Of a stretch of 64,000 nucleotides of DNA, positions 36,701 through 51,700 are shown piece after piece. The notes under the pieces were generated by a model that was not told the origin of the DNA, made no database searches, and was given only the letters and a program-made list of their open reading frames with translations. This DNA is from Rhopalosiphum padi (lineage: Eukaryota; Arthropoda; Insecta; Hemiptera; Aphididae). Position 1 is the stretch's first letter. Every line of letters starts with the position of its first letter. A program made the translations under genes and the position numbers. The stretch is from contig NC_083597.1 in the NCBI RefSeq assembly GCF_020882245.1, forward strand, positions 58,134,152-58,198,151. The letters are read 5' to 3'.

Positions 36701-39700
36701 TTTTTTTTTGTAAATAAACTGTATTTTAACATCATGAATTGGTTTATAAACAACTCAAACTCTGGGGACTCATATGAAAGTGAATTATTTGAACGAAGAT
36801 AAAATCAAAAACACATTTAACGTTTATTAATCGATAAACCCATTTTGGAGCATTTAATCGTTTTGGGACCACCTGCTGGTGGTTATCAAATCATGGAAAT
36901 GTACTTTTACAATAGTATATGTTCGTCTCTATATTTTGAAATAATATGTACAATTTTATTTGAAAAATACGCTTTATGCGGATCCTAGCTATATCGAACT
37001 TATAATAATATGATTAAAAATAAATTACCAAAACTTCGTATATATGTACACTATTAAAAGAAAGTTTTACTATCTTTCCGTATTATGTGCGAAACTACTT
37101 AAAAATAATGATACCGTTGTAATTACGACTTAAGAGGAATGAAAAAATCGTTTGCAACTTGTTGCAAGTTCGTTTAAGCGTTATTTCTTTGTGGTTTATC
37201 ACGTACATTTTCCATGAAAGTACAAGAGAAATGAAACTATTCGTTGATTACATACTTAAGGGCATTGGTTCATGAATCACAACTCATCACCTCAAATTTT
37301 CCATTCGAAAAAAAAAATAATGATAATAAATACAAATAACAATGAAAATAATACCTATAATAATGATAACAATAATAATCATAATCATAATAATAAAAAA
37401 TAGCGACGAGGTCATTAAACAAGCTCTAAAGGAGTTTAACCATCTCCCATTAACACAATCTCCCTTATTTGCAGGTCGATACAACAATTACCTAGCGCCA
37501 TATAATATATCCATAAACTAGATTTAATCGTGGCACGATTCCCCTCTCTGAATACATGTACACGAAATATTCAGAGCACGTGGCCACTTTGTATAGCGTT
37601 GCTCCGTTTGAGTTATACTTGAGAAAATTGGAAACTATGCGCCCCCACTGGTCCTTTTTTTTCTTCGTCCATCCCTGTTTGCAGAGGACCAAAGGGATTA
37701 AAACTTAATTACTACGCGGACCTTTTGCCCGGGCACGCCATACCTACACATAATACAAACAAGTACCTACTGTGCACCGATATATAGACGCTGCCAATTG
37801 ACAGATTTATTTTTCTTCGCTACTGGTCTCTACGGTTCCCTGGTTTATCTTGTAATAAAAAAAAACAGCAACGACACACGACGTGTAAAATGGACAAGAG
37901 TTTGCAATTTATCTAATTTGTGTCAAAGCTGGAAAATAACAGGTGTAAATAAATCTGAGATACAACAAAAGGTCTGTGTCTCTGCTTTATCTTTTTAGTA
38001 TAGAATCTTAGCAATCGGATCATTGTACTGAAACGTATTTTATCAATACCTAACTAGTCAAAGGATAATTTAGTATCCATTGACTATGCTTTTCTTTTAA
38101 TTAAACTAAATTCGGCCAAAAATTCTATTATAAGTCCTAGTTTGTATATTTTATACTTGCTAGATCCATGATTTAAATTAAAAAAATGTTACATTATTGT
38201 GCGGTGATTTAATTTTAGCCAATACATAATATGTAAGGAAAGTATGGAAAGTACGGAACAATTTTTCGAATCAATTTATAAGAAATTGTGTAAGTAAATT
38301 ATTATATTATATAATATTATTAATAAAAAAATGTAAAATTATATATATATATACTATACGTATATAGATATATAATGTTATTTCGCATTATGTAAAATTA
38401 TTATTTAATATCCAAAATGTTAATTTGCATTCGAAAGATATCTTCATTAAATATTTAAATGTTTTAACAACGTACGTTCGTCTTAAATTTTTTATTCTAC
38501 TATAATGCAATAATTAATTAAGAGCTAAATTAAGATTCTCGCTAAAATTACATTATAATAAAATGTAGATAAGCGTAAATGTTAAACTGAACTTAAACTA
38601 AAAAAAATAAAAATAATAATTAAATAATTTACATTAATTACGTTATTCATTTATTATTATTATTATTATTACTCATTAGTCATTAGATAGTTGCACTATA
38701 TTTATATACAAAAAAAAGCTATAGTTTTGTTTTTGAACAGTAAGTTTTAACTTGTTTATAATTTCAAAGATCAAGAGCCATAATTATTAAATTATTATTA
38801 TTTAGAAAAGCCTCAACATTGTTGACCAACAGTTGTTTACTTATGTATTAACATTATTTTTTGTTTTATAATTCATTTTATATTAACCGAGAATTACAAA
38901 CATAACAAAATAATTTAGTCCATATGATTTTATTCTGATATATTCACTTACTATATAATATTATATTAAATACATATATTTTTTAATTGCATAAAGGTAT
39001 GTTTTAAGTTAATGTAAAATTATAATTCTCAATAAATTTGTCACAAAATAATCACTCAACGATATATATAATTATTATTGTTGTTAAATTAAGTATTTTC
39101 TATCATGTTTATATTTATAATAAAAGCTTCGAGAGAAAATGATAAAAAAAATAGATCACAGTCTATTAGTAAAAATGTATACAGAGTGTATCAAAAGTTT
39201 TCATCCGATTACAAATTTATATAGCTCGGCAATCATTAGCCACAGGTAAACAACCCATAAACTAATGGAAAGATAAGATAACCAAATTTATTTTAACTTA
39301 TCTAGCTGATAAATTTGGCCCCTTATAAAATTTTGAAATCGGTTGAAGACTTTTGATAAGCTCTGTATACAAATTAAATAAGCTTCATTGAATATTGAAT
39401 TTCAACGATATTAAATTATACAATCAACTCAATTCGCAGCAGTATTTTAATGTATTTTAAAATCATTATTTCGGTCCATTTCAAGAGAAAATTATTTTCA
39501 ATCGATATTTACCAAAAACAAATATACAGTCTAATAATGTCTCTCAGTGGTTAGGTAAAACGGGGTAAATCCATTTTTCGATTTTGTTTTTTTATATAAG
39601 TTTTTTTTTGTCGTTTTTTTTTTTTTTATTTTTTATTATAAAGTGTTCCTGACAGAGTCATCCAACTTATTGATAATTATTAATTAAAATATAAGCTGTT

Positions 39701-42700
39701 TTACAATTGATAAAGCAATTTTTTTATATAAGTAACTCAAAAAAAAAAATAACCGTAAATATTTGGAAATGTCATCAATTAATGTTTATATTATTGTTTT
39801 TTATTCACGATAATATTTTAAAAATATTTTTACTATTTTTGAGCTATTTATAAGTGTAAGACATTTTAAAATTTTTTTAAAATTTTTTTTTTATAAATGT
39901 GGGAACTTAAACTTATATGTTTTTTATATTATTGTAAAATTTTCTAAACGAAATAACATTTTAAATTTATTTTAAAATATTATCTATCTATATTTACTTT
40001 TTATAATGAATTTATTTTTACTGTTTACGGTATTTACAGAAATATGTTATTACATTCTGAGTTATATATAAAATTTGATATACAATATAAATATATATTA
40101 TTATAATAATTAAATACTTATAATATAATAAAAACAATATTTTTGAAAAAAATTATATTAACCTACTAAAATACTAAAAGTAAAATAAGTTACTTTTATA
40201 GCTATGTCAAAAAAAAACATATCACTTGATGATATAGATGGATGGGCCGTTTTCACTTAGAATTGTTATTTATATACAATGATGCATTATTAAATTCAAA
40301 TTTAACACGCTAAAAAGAACAATGTATTTACATAAATGATATTACACACTTTTTATGTAAAAATTCTTCAAACATTAAACAATGTTTATAAATTAAAAAT
40401 TTTTGTCCATTTACTTTATTTATTTAAATGTTTTTATTAATTTTTCAGTGATTTTTTAGTTTTTGTAGTATATTTAATTTTGATTTTTAGATCATCAACA
40501 TCCTATTTTTACATATATCTATCATAATTTTTGTACTTTTTGTGTATTAATTTGTGTTATATTATAATTTATAACAAGTTATATCTATAATAACTATGTA
40601 TATAATACGTGTGTACTTTTATAGGTACAATGTTATTAATTATATTTAACAACGTTTTATTTGTTATTTGATTTCTGATTAAGACATAATGCACGAATAC
40701 TCATGAGTACATAATCATTATAATTGCTATTATAGTACTATTTTACGTATATAGTATGCAAATCAGATATAAGCTATATGAGTTCAGGGCAAATAGTGAC
40801 TACTAGCTGCTGCAAGTAGTACATTTAGAATATAATTGTATCAATAATTTAATTATTTATATTAAGTAATAATATTATATTTACGCATTTTTACATCACA
40901 GTTGTTTATTTTGTAAAATGCTAGTTTTAGATTATTGCTCGATTTTGTATAAACGACAAATACTAAGGAATAATTTAAGACATGCTGACATCGTTTGACC
41001 TGGTGAAATCAAGATGTTGATGTTGGTGCTCAGTAAAATAAACTACGTCAGAAACCATGTTCAATGTTGCAATCTAAGTTATACTTGAAAAATCACACAG
41101 CCATCTGTTTTATACCACACAGGGGGGTCGGTCGAGTGGAACGATACACGCGCTCGTCATGATGACGGATCACTGGGGATGCGAAAAAAAAAAATAGTAT
41201 ACCTACGTACACATTCCTCATAACTTTTTCACCATTTTTCCCGGTCAAACGAATCGTTTATGGTTTTCTTTTGAGTGGTTAGTAAAAGGAAAAAAAAACG
41301 ATGATAATATATAAAAACTAAAAAGGTATGCAGAAAAATATTTTTGGTTAAGGCTGAAAAAATGTGAAACGCGTATAGGCATAACAGGTATCAGACTCCG
41401 ACGCACATTTGCGAAAGAGAAAAACGCTGGGAACCCGATGGACCGCGAGGAAACGTGATTGAAAAAAATGCACATAAACAGAAATATATGAGAAAATAAA
41501 TAGGCATTTTATACCGTTTTACACGTGTTCCTTTCATATTTCCCCTTCGGTTCGGCTTGGAAAATCCGTCATTATTTCGGCCAGCCACTACAGCTTTTGG
41601 TAAAGCCGGATTTAAAACATTGTTATACTCGCAAGTATACGTATCCACTATAATACAAGTCCCCCCTCTCACTATACTTAGTTTTTGAGGATTATAACTA
41701 CAACAAATTGCATTACAAAATGTAATTTGATTAGTTCTGCGGATTGGTAACATAAATACAATTATTAATGTCTGCGCGAAATGAAAAAAAAAATTATCGA
41801 TTTATATAAATTTGTGATTAAATATCACACATCTTCTTATAATTAAAAACAATTAAACCGTCAATAACACATTTTTATTGTACGCCAGCAAACTTACAAC
41901 AACATATTATATCACAAGTTCTAAAAACATGAATAATGTATTTTCTTAGTTCAAGTGTCCGTAGATTAAAATATACTAGATTAGATTATTATAGATCTGT
42001 TATGTTAAACGTTAATATAGTTATCAATGTTATCATTGTTAATATACCCTAATTTTTCTGGAGACTAAGTGAAAATTCTAAGATAATGTATCTTTTCGAA
42101 CGATTGATTGATTCCATGTCTCTATGTCTCTAAACCTATAATCTACCTATTATCTACTAATAATATACTGTTATTTTCTATTATATTATACTGTATTATA
42201 ATTCTTAATACACATCACCTAGGTATTTAATGAAAAAACTAAGGCATAAAATTCTTGATTCATTTACCGATGGGTTTTTACCACTCTAGTGCATTTTAAA
42301 AATTCCCTATTTTTAAACCCTTAATAACAATCACTAGCAAACAAAAAATACTTGGAAGACATGAAACCTATTCATTCAAAGTTTTAAATTATAATAGTGA
42401 ACCCGTTTATTATAATACTAACAATATTATATAATATCATATATCATTACCTACTCAAATAAAAAAATTAAAAACAGCATTTCTTTTACTTGTCAATGTC
42501 GACACGCAATACGTTGTTTTTTTAAAGTACCGAGGCGATGTTTGAAGTCCAATCTGATAGCCATATCGTAATGCTAAATGCATTAGTTTTAAGTTTTAAC
42601 ACCAAAAAATTGTAACATACTAAGTTTTTGCTTTTAATCAATAGAATAAAATATAATACTATTTATTGCATTGTGATATAGGTAATATTGTATAACATTA

Positions 42701-45700
42701 TATTGCATTACCACGTGTTTCATTTTTTGATTGGTGAAATATTTTAATTTCCTAACCACGTTGCTTTGAAAAATACAAAAACCGAAAGTCCTTATTTGTT
42801 AATACTAAATTCGTGCTAAAAGATCCGAGTAATATAAATATGAATAGATAATTAAAATTATTTTAAAGCGCACGACTGTTCATTACAAAGAAAACATTTA
42901 ATTATATTCTTTATAAAAATGATTTTTTTTTAAATATTTTAATGAATATAACAACGTCTAATTTATTTTAAATTGTATTAAAACAATTAAAATATACTGC
43001 TTTGTTTATAAATCTTGAAAATAAAAACAAATATGATATAGTTATGGGAATACAATTCAGATACCTGATATCTCATGCATGTAGTAATTCTAATTTTAAA
43101 ACTACATACAAAAATGGGGTTTGAAAAGTTTTGAGTGCTCGGCAGACACGAGAAAAAGGAAAAAATGTATAAAAAAAAGTTCATCACTTTTTTCCTCCAA
43201 CGTTTCTGAGTTCTTAAGCTATTTTATAGATTTTTGTTCCCCAAACATTATTCATCTGACAAAACTTCTTTGTTTTTTTGTAACTTTTTTTTCAATACCT
43301 CGGCGGCCTAGGGGCCATTCTTATATTTTCATGATTCCCACCAGAGTCCGAATTTGTTAAACCTATCCTTTTGTCTAGATAAAAAGAGAACAAACTATGT
43401 GCTTGCTTTTAAGAAAAACAAATGCATAAAAGAAAAGTGCTAATATTACACAATCCCGGAAGTTATATACCACGTTATTTTAATGTCAAAAGATGACAAA
43501 AAAATGCTATGAAATCTAGATTTATACTTTGAACGTCCATAGAAGTGATGTTCAATTATTATTCTGATTAAAATTATACATTTAAAAGTTGATAAATATA
43601 CTTACTTTAAAATCTGGATCAGTACGTTTATTGAACGAACCGACGATGAAAAGATTGCCGGTATCGGTGTCGACCATTTTAGCCAATGTTGTATACCTAA
43701 AATCAAAATTAAACAGACTTAGTAAATATAATAATTATAATTCTATGCTTGTGATAAATCGGTTATTTTCGTTTTTTCACGTGTTATAAAATATTTTTAA
43801 TATAATTTAAAATTAATAAACAGTTTTTAGAAAATTGTGCACGCTAAATTGGATCTATTATTCATAAAGTACTCTTATATTTTAAGTACTTATTACTAAC
43901 CTATATAGATATTAATAATTTCCATTTTGGTGCATTTGAGTTTTTAATTATTTTAGAACGACTGAGGCATTTTATATCATTATATGAATAAGTATAATGA
44001 AGATATGAAAGGTTATAATATGTTAATAATATTCTATGTTACTTTACAAAGACTATAATTATATTCTCAACAAGAAAACAAGAACGTTACATGCCTCACA
44101 TCTCTTACAAATATATGCATATTAAGCTTATGATTATTATAGCAATTAACTTTTATGTTACCAAACTTAAATGTAAAATATTTTCTTAAATACCTATATA
44201 CAATTTTTACTTTTACGTTTATATTACTATTGTACGTATTAAAGTCGGTTGACATTTTATAATTGTCTTGTAATCGTAACTTGACATGATGCATATTATA
44301 TAAAAGAAATTAAATTTATAAGTGCCTATATAACTTACTCGTATGAGCTTAAGAAATCTAGATACATTTTACAAACTAATAACTGTATTATCATATTGCT
44401 TGATTACTGTTTGATTCCTTATAATAATAGTTTAACATTTAATACACTTAGATTTTTAAATATAAAATATAAAAATTTTTATTTATTGAATTTTTCAAAA
44501 TACCTATATTTTAAAATTAAAATGTATAAATATACCTATAGTTAAATCATTTTGGAGCGGTTGAAACATCGGAATATTGTGGTGATAAAAAAAAAAAAGT
44601 TTTGTTTTATAAAAACTACTATATTTATTAACTAACTATATGGCTAGTACCCAATAAGAAAATGTCTTATTAAAGTGTCATATTTGTTAAATATACTGTT
44701 ATTTTATGTTAAAAGATATACATCAATCTTAAGTTTACGACTTATCTCTATCCCATCCCTAAATCCTAAAACAATATCGTGAATTATTCAACCGTCTCTT
44801 TCCCCCTTTGGTTACTGATCAAAAATTATTTTCTCCTAGCAATCTACTTCGCCCCAATACTCCTCAGTCCTCATCGCAATGTTTTGAAATCATGCACACC
44901 GCAATAACCGCAATAATAATAATAATGTCCGCGAACGCCTGCGTTCCGTCTCAGAGGCTGGCAATAAAACGCAATGATTCTTCTCTTATAATACTTATTC
45001 TCTTCTTAGCTAACAATGGGAGATAATTTCACAGAATTTTAATCGAACATATTTTGTACTTCCAATCGATTCGTGATGTATATGCGTAAATATAACACAA
45101 CGAGTCACGAATCTTCATTTCTTGAACTTGTTAATTAATAATAAATACAAAAAAATAAATATTTTATCATATTATCTCATATTTAATACTACTAGTAATA
45201 CCTATGTATTATTATTAAAATATATTATGTGTTTATATTATATTCTATTAAATTTGTTTATAAGAATATTTACACGAATATTATAGAAAGAGTATAAAAT
45301 AATAATATATAATTGGCTATCTTTTTTAAAATATTATTTGCAATTGAATTTTCCGAAAAATGATTAAAATCTTTTTAAATTAAAATTTCTAATGGTTTAT
45401 AGGGCTTAAATATATAGAGTCAGATATGTAATAACTTTTATCCAGAATATAAATTTTTTTTTTTTAATTTGTGATTTATATATATATATATATATGTTAC
45501 CACAGTACCCACTTTGGAAAATACATTATTAAATTCTTGTGCAATACTTTATTATCAGTAATTTTGATGTTATTATTATCAACTAAATGAAATATATTAT
45601 ATTTTTATTATTTTTATTAATACTAGTTGAGTCTATAATAATATTCCAAACTTCTTTAAAGTCACTACTTGCTCGATTAATAGGTACGATATTCAAGATC

Positions 45701-48700
45701 AAGATAAAAGTTTCTCTCTAGCCTAATAACCTCGTTTAAAATATTCCTATATTTAATAAATAAATTCTCAAGTGTAACATTATAAGGTTGTTTACGTAGT
45801 TTAAAATAAAATTTCTCTCGGTTTCTAATTGAAACTATAAGACCTTTAGAAATCCATTGTTTTAATTTTTAATTTTTGTTTTTAACTTACCTAGTGGTTT
45901 ACAATTGGTTTAGTGGATAAATTGATTAAATAGCTTATTAATAAAGAATTAAATGTATCCAAAATTGAATTACTGCACTCGTACAACGAGTTCTGATCAG
46001 TATTAGTTATCAATGGTGATTATATTAAATCTAATATCTAATATGAATGATATGTCCGTATACGAAGTGTACGAATATTACGCTCATGGCATAGCTGCTT
46101 TAAAATGCCTATACGTATTACTATTTTAAAATAGTAGACAACATAAATCATACGGTTTAGGCTGTTAACGCGGTCATAAAATCGATTTCAAAAATGCAAT
46201 ATTATTAGGCATGTACATTTCCCTATGACATTATGTTTTCAATGTATGGTTTTATTTCAAATTTCATATTGTGATTGCCTTTCCGACGTATATACGAGGT
46301 TATTTCATTCCGAGTTACTGCATCCATTTATCCTATATAAGCGTTCAAACGGTTCATCAAATATTTTCTTTCTCATGGTTCATCGGTTTCATAGTAGCAG
46401 CTGGCCCTCCGGGGAAAAACTCAAACCTGGTTTACCGATTCTGTTATATACGTATATTTATATATATTGTGTCGTGGATATATAAATTGACTACGACGAC
46501 ATGGCAACTTTTAACAAGCCAATTTCCGAATTTCTCTTCATCTCTCTTTTTGTCCTCTATGCCCTCAGTCCATGGCCCTTTGTCCGTTTTAATCTAACCG
46601 CACGCACCGGTACGGCATCTGAGTTCTAACAAGCTTCCTTTATCCACAAAAGGATTAATCGACCGTACCGAAAGTCAAGAATCAACCGCCCAATTGTCCT
46701 GTCCCGAAAAAGACGCATAGCTGCAAGTATAATATAGTGAAGTTGAAATTAAAATTAAAAAAAAAAAATACCTTATAGGGTATATATGCACTATATACAT
46801 ATTAAGTAAAAATAAAAACAAATAAATAAATATGTACTACATATAGTATGGCTCCGTATTCGGAATTCAAAATGAATTCAAAATTTCATCTTCATCATTC
46901 GATAGCAGCTCACTCGATTCTAAACGAGCAATGAATTGCCGTTTAGGGGCTTAGGATTTATTATCGAGCAACTGGTATGCAAATTGAAACTTACTGCCAA
47001 GGTCTTATCTTGTTAGATTAATACCAAGCGATCAGGTACCCACTCAAGTTGGAGATTAATTATTCATCTTATACAACACAAACCTGCGTCATTTGCGTCG
47101 GAGGAGATATTACTCAAATACGATGCTTCTAGCAGGATTTATTAATAGTATAATTAAATATCCCTTATTGTTACTTTACTTCTCCTTCCTTAAATACAAC
47201 GATTTTAAAACGATTGATATCAACAAATGGGTTTCATTTTGTTATATAGGCTATAAGACATATATATATATATAATGTATTATTTTATGTTTAATGACTA
47301 AATTAAAAAAAAATAATCTGAAACACAAACTGTTATTAAGATAAAGCAACTTTTATGAGTAAAATATAATTTATTTATTGCAACCCTTAAATTACCTAAC
47401 CTTTATATAAAATATATGTTACCTATTTATTTTAAACTGCAATAATATTTAGTGCTTATGATAACCATTTTCAGTTTTACAATTTTTGGACATCTTTTCT
47501 GAATTTAATGTCAAAGAGTATTTTTTTTTTTCAAGGTATATGGATCATAATTGATATCGCTATTAACAAAATAAGGCAAAATGTTCCGAGCCATCATGAA
47601 CCATTAAAACGATATATTATATTTTTCTAAACGTCGATTAAATTCTCATTTGCAGTGCAAGTAATTATTAACGATTATGTTATATATGTATATTTTAACC
47701 ACGTATAGAGAGTACACACCATTATAATGACGATAAACATACATTATGATATGGTATGAAGAAGCATAAAATATATTTTCATTATTTATCAATAACCTTA
47801 TTAGAATTATTCATAAAGGATACTTTGATAGGCACATACAATTTCAAAAGTTTATTAAAATATTAAAATTTATCAGTTGATTTATTTTTGAAGTTCTTGG
47901 AAAATTATAACTAAAGGTACATGAGAAATGCACAATTATTATATATTCACATAGTATTTTTTATTTAATGTAATTCAAAATACAACAATTAAAATTGATA
48001 TAATCGTGTTCCTTAAAAATTTTAAACAGCTAATTTATAGGACTAATGAACATAAATATTTTAAAAGTTGAACTATTATTTTCCATTTAGTGTATTTAAA
48101 TAATTACTTTTAGTTTAACAGTTTAGACAAGTTGTGAATGGTCGAAAAACGAGTATATTTTATAGAAAAAACTTATGTACCTACACGGAAAACCATATGA
48201 CACCTACAAAGGTGTACATTTTTGACTTTTTGACAGAGTTTTATCTTTTTATATAGTACTTATTATTAATTTACATAAATCTATATTCCATAAAATATCC
48301 ATGGTTTTTATGTTCATATTATATTTATTTTAATAATGGGTTGAACTAATCTTATGACCCCTAAAAAGTCTAAAATGCTCTAAAAAGTTTATAAAAAAAA
48401 AGCAAAAGGGATTTTATGAAAATATGTATAGATACCCAGAGGATATTAAACAAATTATTTTTCAATGCTAACTTTTATATAACTTTTTTTAGTCGTCAAT
48501 CAATTTTGTTTATTTTTCAAATAGGTACTTATTTTACACGACGCAGTTATAATTTAATGTAAATTTAAAAATTCAAGTTTTATGTTTTGAAATTTTTATA
48601 CATTTAATTTATAACTTTTAAAAGTGTGTAGTTTTTGTGATGGGAGTGACATCTATCCCTTGGGGAATAATCGGTTATATTTCGCAATTAAATAAAAATG

Positions 48701-51700
48701 TATAATTGGTTATGACAAATATAACCTTACAAGTTACAAGGGAGTCCCAGGAGAACTGTGTTGTTTACAAGTTTGTTAACAAACACCCGACGTCAGGTCG
48801 TATTTACGTTCTTGTTCATATCGGATTGGGTTTTATGGGCTCATATTCGTAAGCTTTATACCAGCCTCGTGGGAAAACTGTATTGCCAAATGTTTGCGGT
48901 TCGATTTTAATTCGTCCCTCTTAGCGATAATTTTTGTCTCGGGTATAGTGAACGTATTTTTATTTTAAAATATATTTCGTTATGTACCATACTATGTACA
49001 CTTTTAATATACCAGTGGGTTTGCATACAAACTATAACGCGGGAATAAAATGGACAGTAAAAACATGATAATGCAATATTCGCTTCAAAAGTCCGCCGGG
49101 TGTATGTACAGACAAAGCTTAAAAAACATAGCTAATGGCTATTCGGATGCTTCGGTACCCCTACGCTTCCATTACCTACAATACGGAAAATCATATTATT
49201 GTTTAACGCTTTTCAAATGTTACCATGACGATTTTGTATCATATGTTATTATATAGGTTCGTTTGATCAAATTATAGAATCTATCACAAATTTCTAAAAA
49301 AAAATTTTTTTTAGTATCATCGTTTAAAAATATGTTAGAGTATTATAGTATTATACATACATTTTTTGATGATATACAAGTATAATATCATACCTTTCAA
49401 TAATTTAAAAATATGATATTCAAAATTAATTATTAATTATAAGATAAAATATAAATATTAAATATAAATAGACATTCAAATATAATTTTTACTATGATAA
49501 TATTACATTTTACTGAGTGAATTAAATAAAAAGAAAAATATACTTAAAACATACAAACTATAATCATTAAAATTTAAAATCAATTGATAATAGTATTATA
49601 TAAGTGTCTAATTCTACTTTACATTTTTATCTTGATAATTATGTTCAAAATACTAAGTTCCAAATAATGTTCTACTAAATGAAAACTTAAAAAAAACCTT
49701 ATGTAAATATTTATATCTAATTTGAAAAACCCACGATAAGTCTTTTTACTAGATTTTACTAACTGAAAACTTTTGCAAGGTCATGTTAAACACAAACTAT
49801 TGATTTTTATAATATTTATAGTTTGAATAATATTTCTTTACATTATAAATAATTTATACGATGATTATAAAGTATTGAATAGAATTTACGTTTATAGAAT
49901 TAATATTAAATATTATACTTTTAAAAAATAATAATCTTTCAATGAAGCAATTGTTAATATTTATTAAAACGTAATTCATTATTTTTCAAATAGCTGGTTT
50001 AAAAAATGTATCACTATTCATTGCTAATTGAATTTAAATTAATCTTTAAACTAAACCTTTGCAATATAAATTACGTTAATTAGTTAATGGTTGTAATTAC
50101 TTAACAAAACTTTTACATATGTCAATTAAAAATAAAGTCTATTCCTCAACTCTTAAGATAATATGTATACCCAATTTACAGTTAACTTAGTACTCGTATA
50201 ATAAATGTTGAAGTTTTCTTATACCTACCACTGTTTCAAACTTTCCCTTTAAGTATGAACAAAAAATATGTTTTATTAAACCAATAGAGACCGACATATC
50301 GACGACTATGATATATCATAAAAACGTAAAAACATTTTTATTTCTTGTGAAATTGAATTTTTGATGTAGAGTGCGAGGGACGTTATTTGGTATTGATTGT
50401 TCATAGTCAGTTATTGATACAACAATATTTCAAACGTTATAAAAACGATTTGTGTTGGAAGTATATATAAATTGGTAATTCACGTTTTTCACTTGATGAA
50501 TTTGCTGTACAAAAAACAATAGCTATAATTTAAAAGAAAGTAATCATTTGCTCGTAAAATTGTATTTCTTTAAGTTAGAATACTGCCATTTGGTAGGTTA
50601 TATTCAATAAATAGCAAACGTATAAATATTCACCTTGATGCAAAATATCGATGATGAAGACTATTTTGAGAATTGTTCCCTATTTGAACTTAATGATAAA
50701 ACCATAAAACCATCGAAATTTAATAATCGATTTTGAATAAAGCTTAAAATTTAAGTATGAATATTTTATTATTATTTAAGAAAAAATAACCATAATACAA
50801 AAATACTTTTCAAGATAAAAAATATACTACAATTAACACAACACTAATTGAAAATTGAACACGTAATATTACATTTATTAATTACTAAAAATAATATAAA
50901 TATCAATGGACGCACGATTTATAGATATATGTAATGCATTTATAGTCCGCATCCTATAGAATTTAAAGATATTACAAATTGAATATGAGATATGACATAT
51001 ATCACCATAAATGCTTATACAAAATAATTGCACAGCGCAAATAATAGAGGTATTATATATTATGTTCTATTATTGCCAATGTTTTGCCCCGAAAATGAGG
51101 GTATTCATGGCCTTCGTATTAAATTATGTCCCTAATACAACTGCCAGAGTAATCTATTTCAAGAGTAAAGTATCTTCTGCGTAAAATTAAATCCGACTTT
51201 CCTGATAAGTTAATTTGATAAGTATAAACATTATTTTACAACGTAGGTATATGCTACTCACTAATGAGGTACTCTTATTTATTAATATTTCTATATTATT
51301 TATCTTATTTTATAACACACGGGATAAGCCCAATACAATACAAGATTGTAAATTATTAAACATTAATATATAACTAAATACAAAGCTTTTTGAATAAATA
51401 AAAATGCATAACAGTCATAGTTATTAAGAATAATAAATAACTAAAAATCAAGTACTGTTTCAATTTTAATTTCCCGATGGTTTTTTTTTAAATTTATATA
51501 AAATTATTTATACTTAAAAGTTACTACGGTATCTTTTGAAACTTATTATTATTTCAAAACTTCAGACAGACTAGATATTATAAAATTTATTATACAACAT
51601 TAAAACTCTAAAACATAATAAATATTATAAATTATTATTCAATTCTTAAAAGTCTTTTATACAAAAATATCCGACCTTTAATTGATTTTAATTAAAAATG

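Larger units (their letters stand above)
28611..43605 (-). other. intron of unknown gene 2 (15.0 kb)
   Basis: Mostly AT-rich. It contains a GC-rich, CpG-rich block at 29780-31560, a transposon-like end at 35424, ATA/ATG simple repeats at 37310-37400 and an inverted-repeat element at 39177-39370. I see no convincing nested gene. An untranslated or alternative exon could lie in the GC-rich block. Confidence 0.5.

Noticed and set aside
37492..37692. 66-codon minus-strand frame
   Set aside because: Starts at TTG, has no family match and no exon borders.
41391..41753. 120-codon minus-strand frame with ATG
   Set aside because: No recognisable domain, no splice or poly(A) context, and a composition typical of a chance frame in a GC-richer patch.
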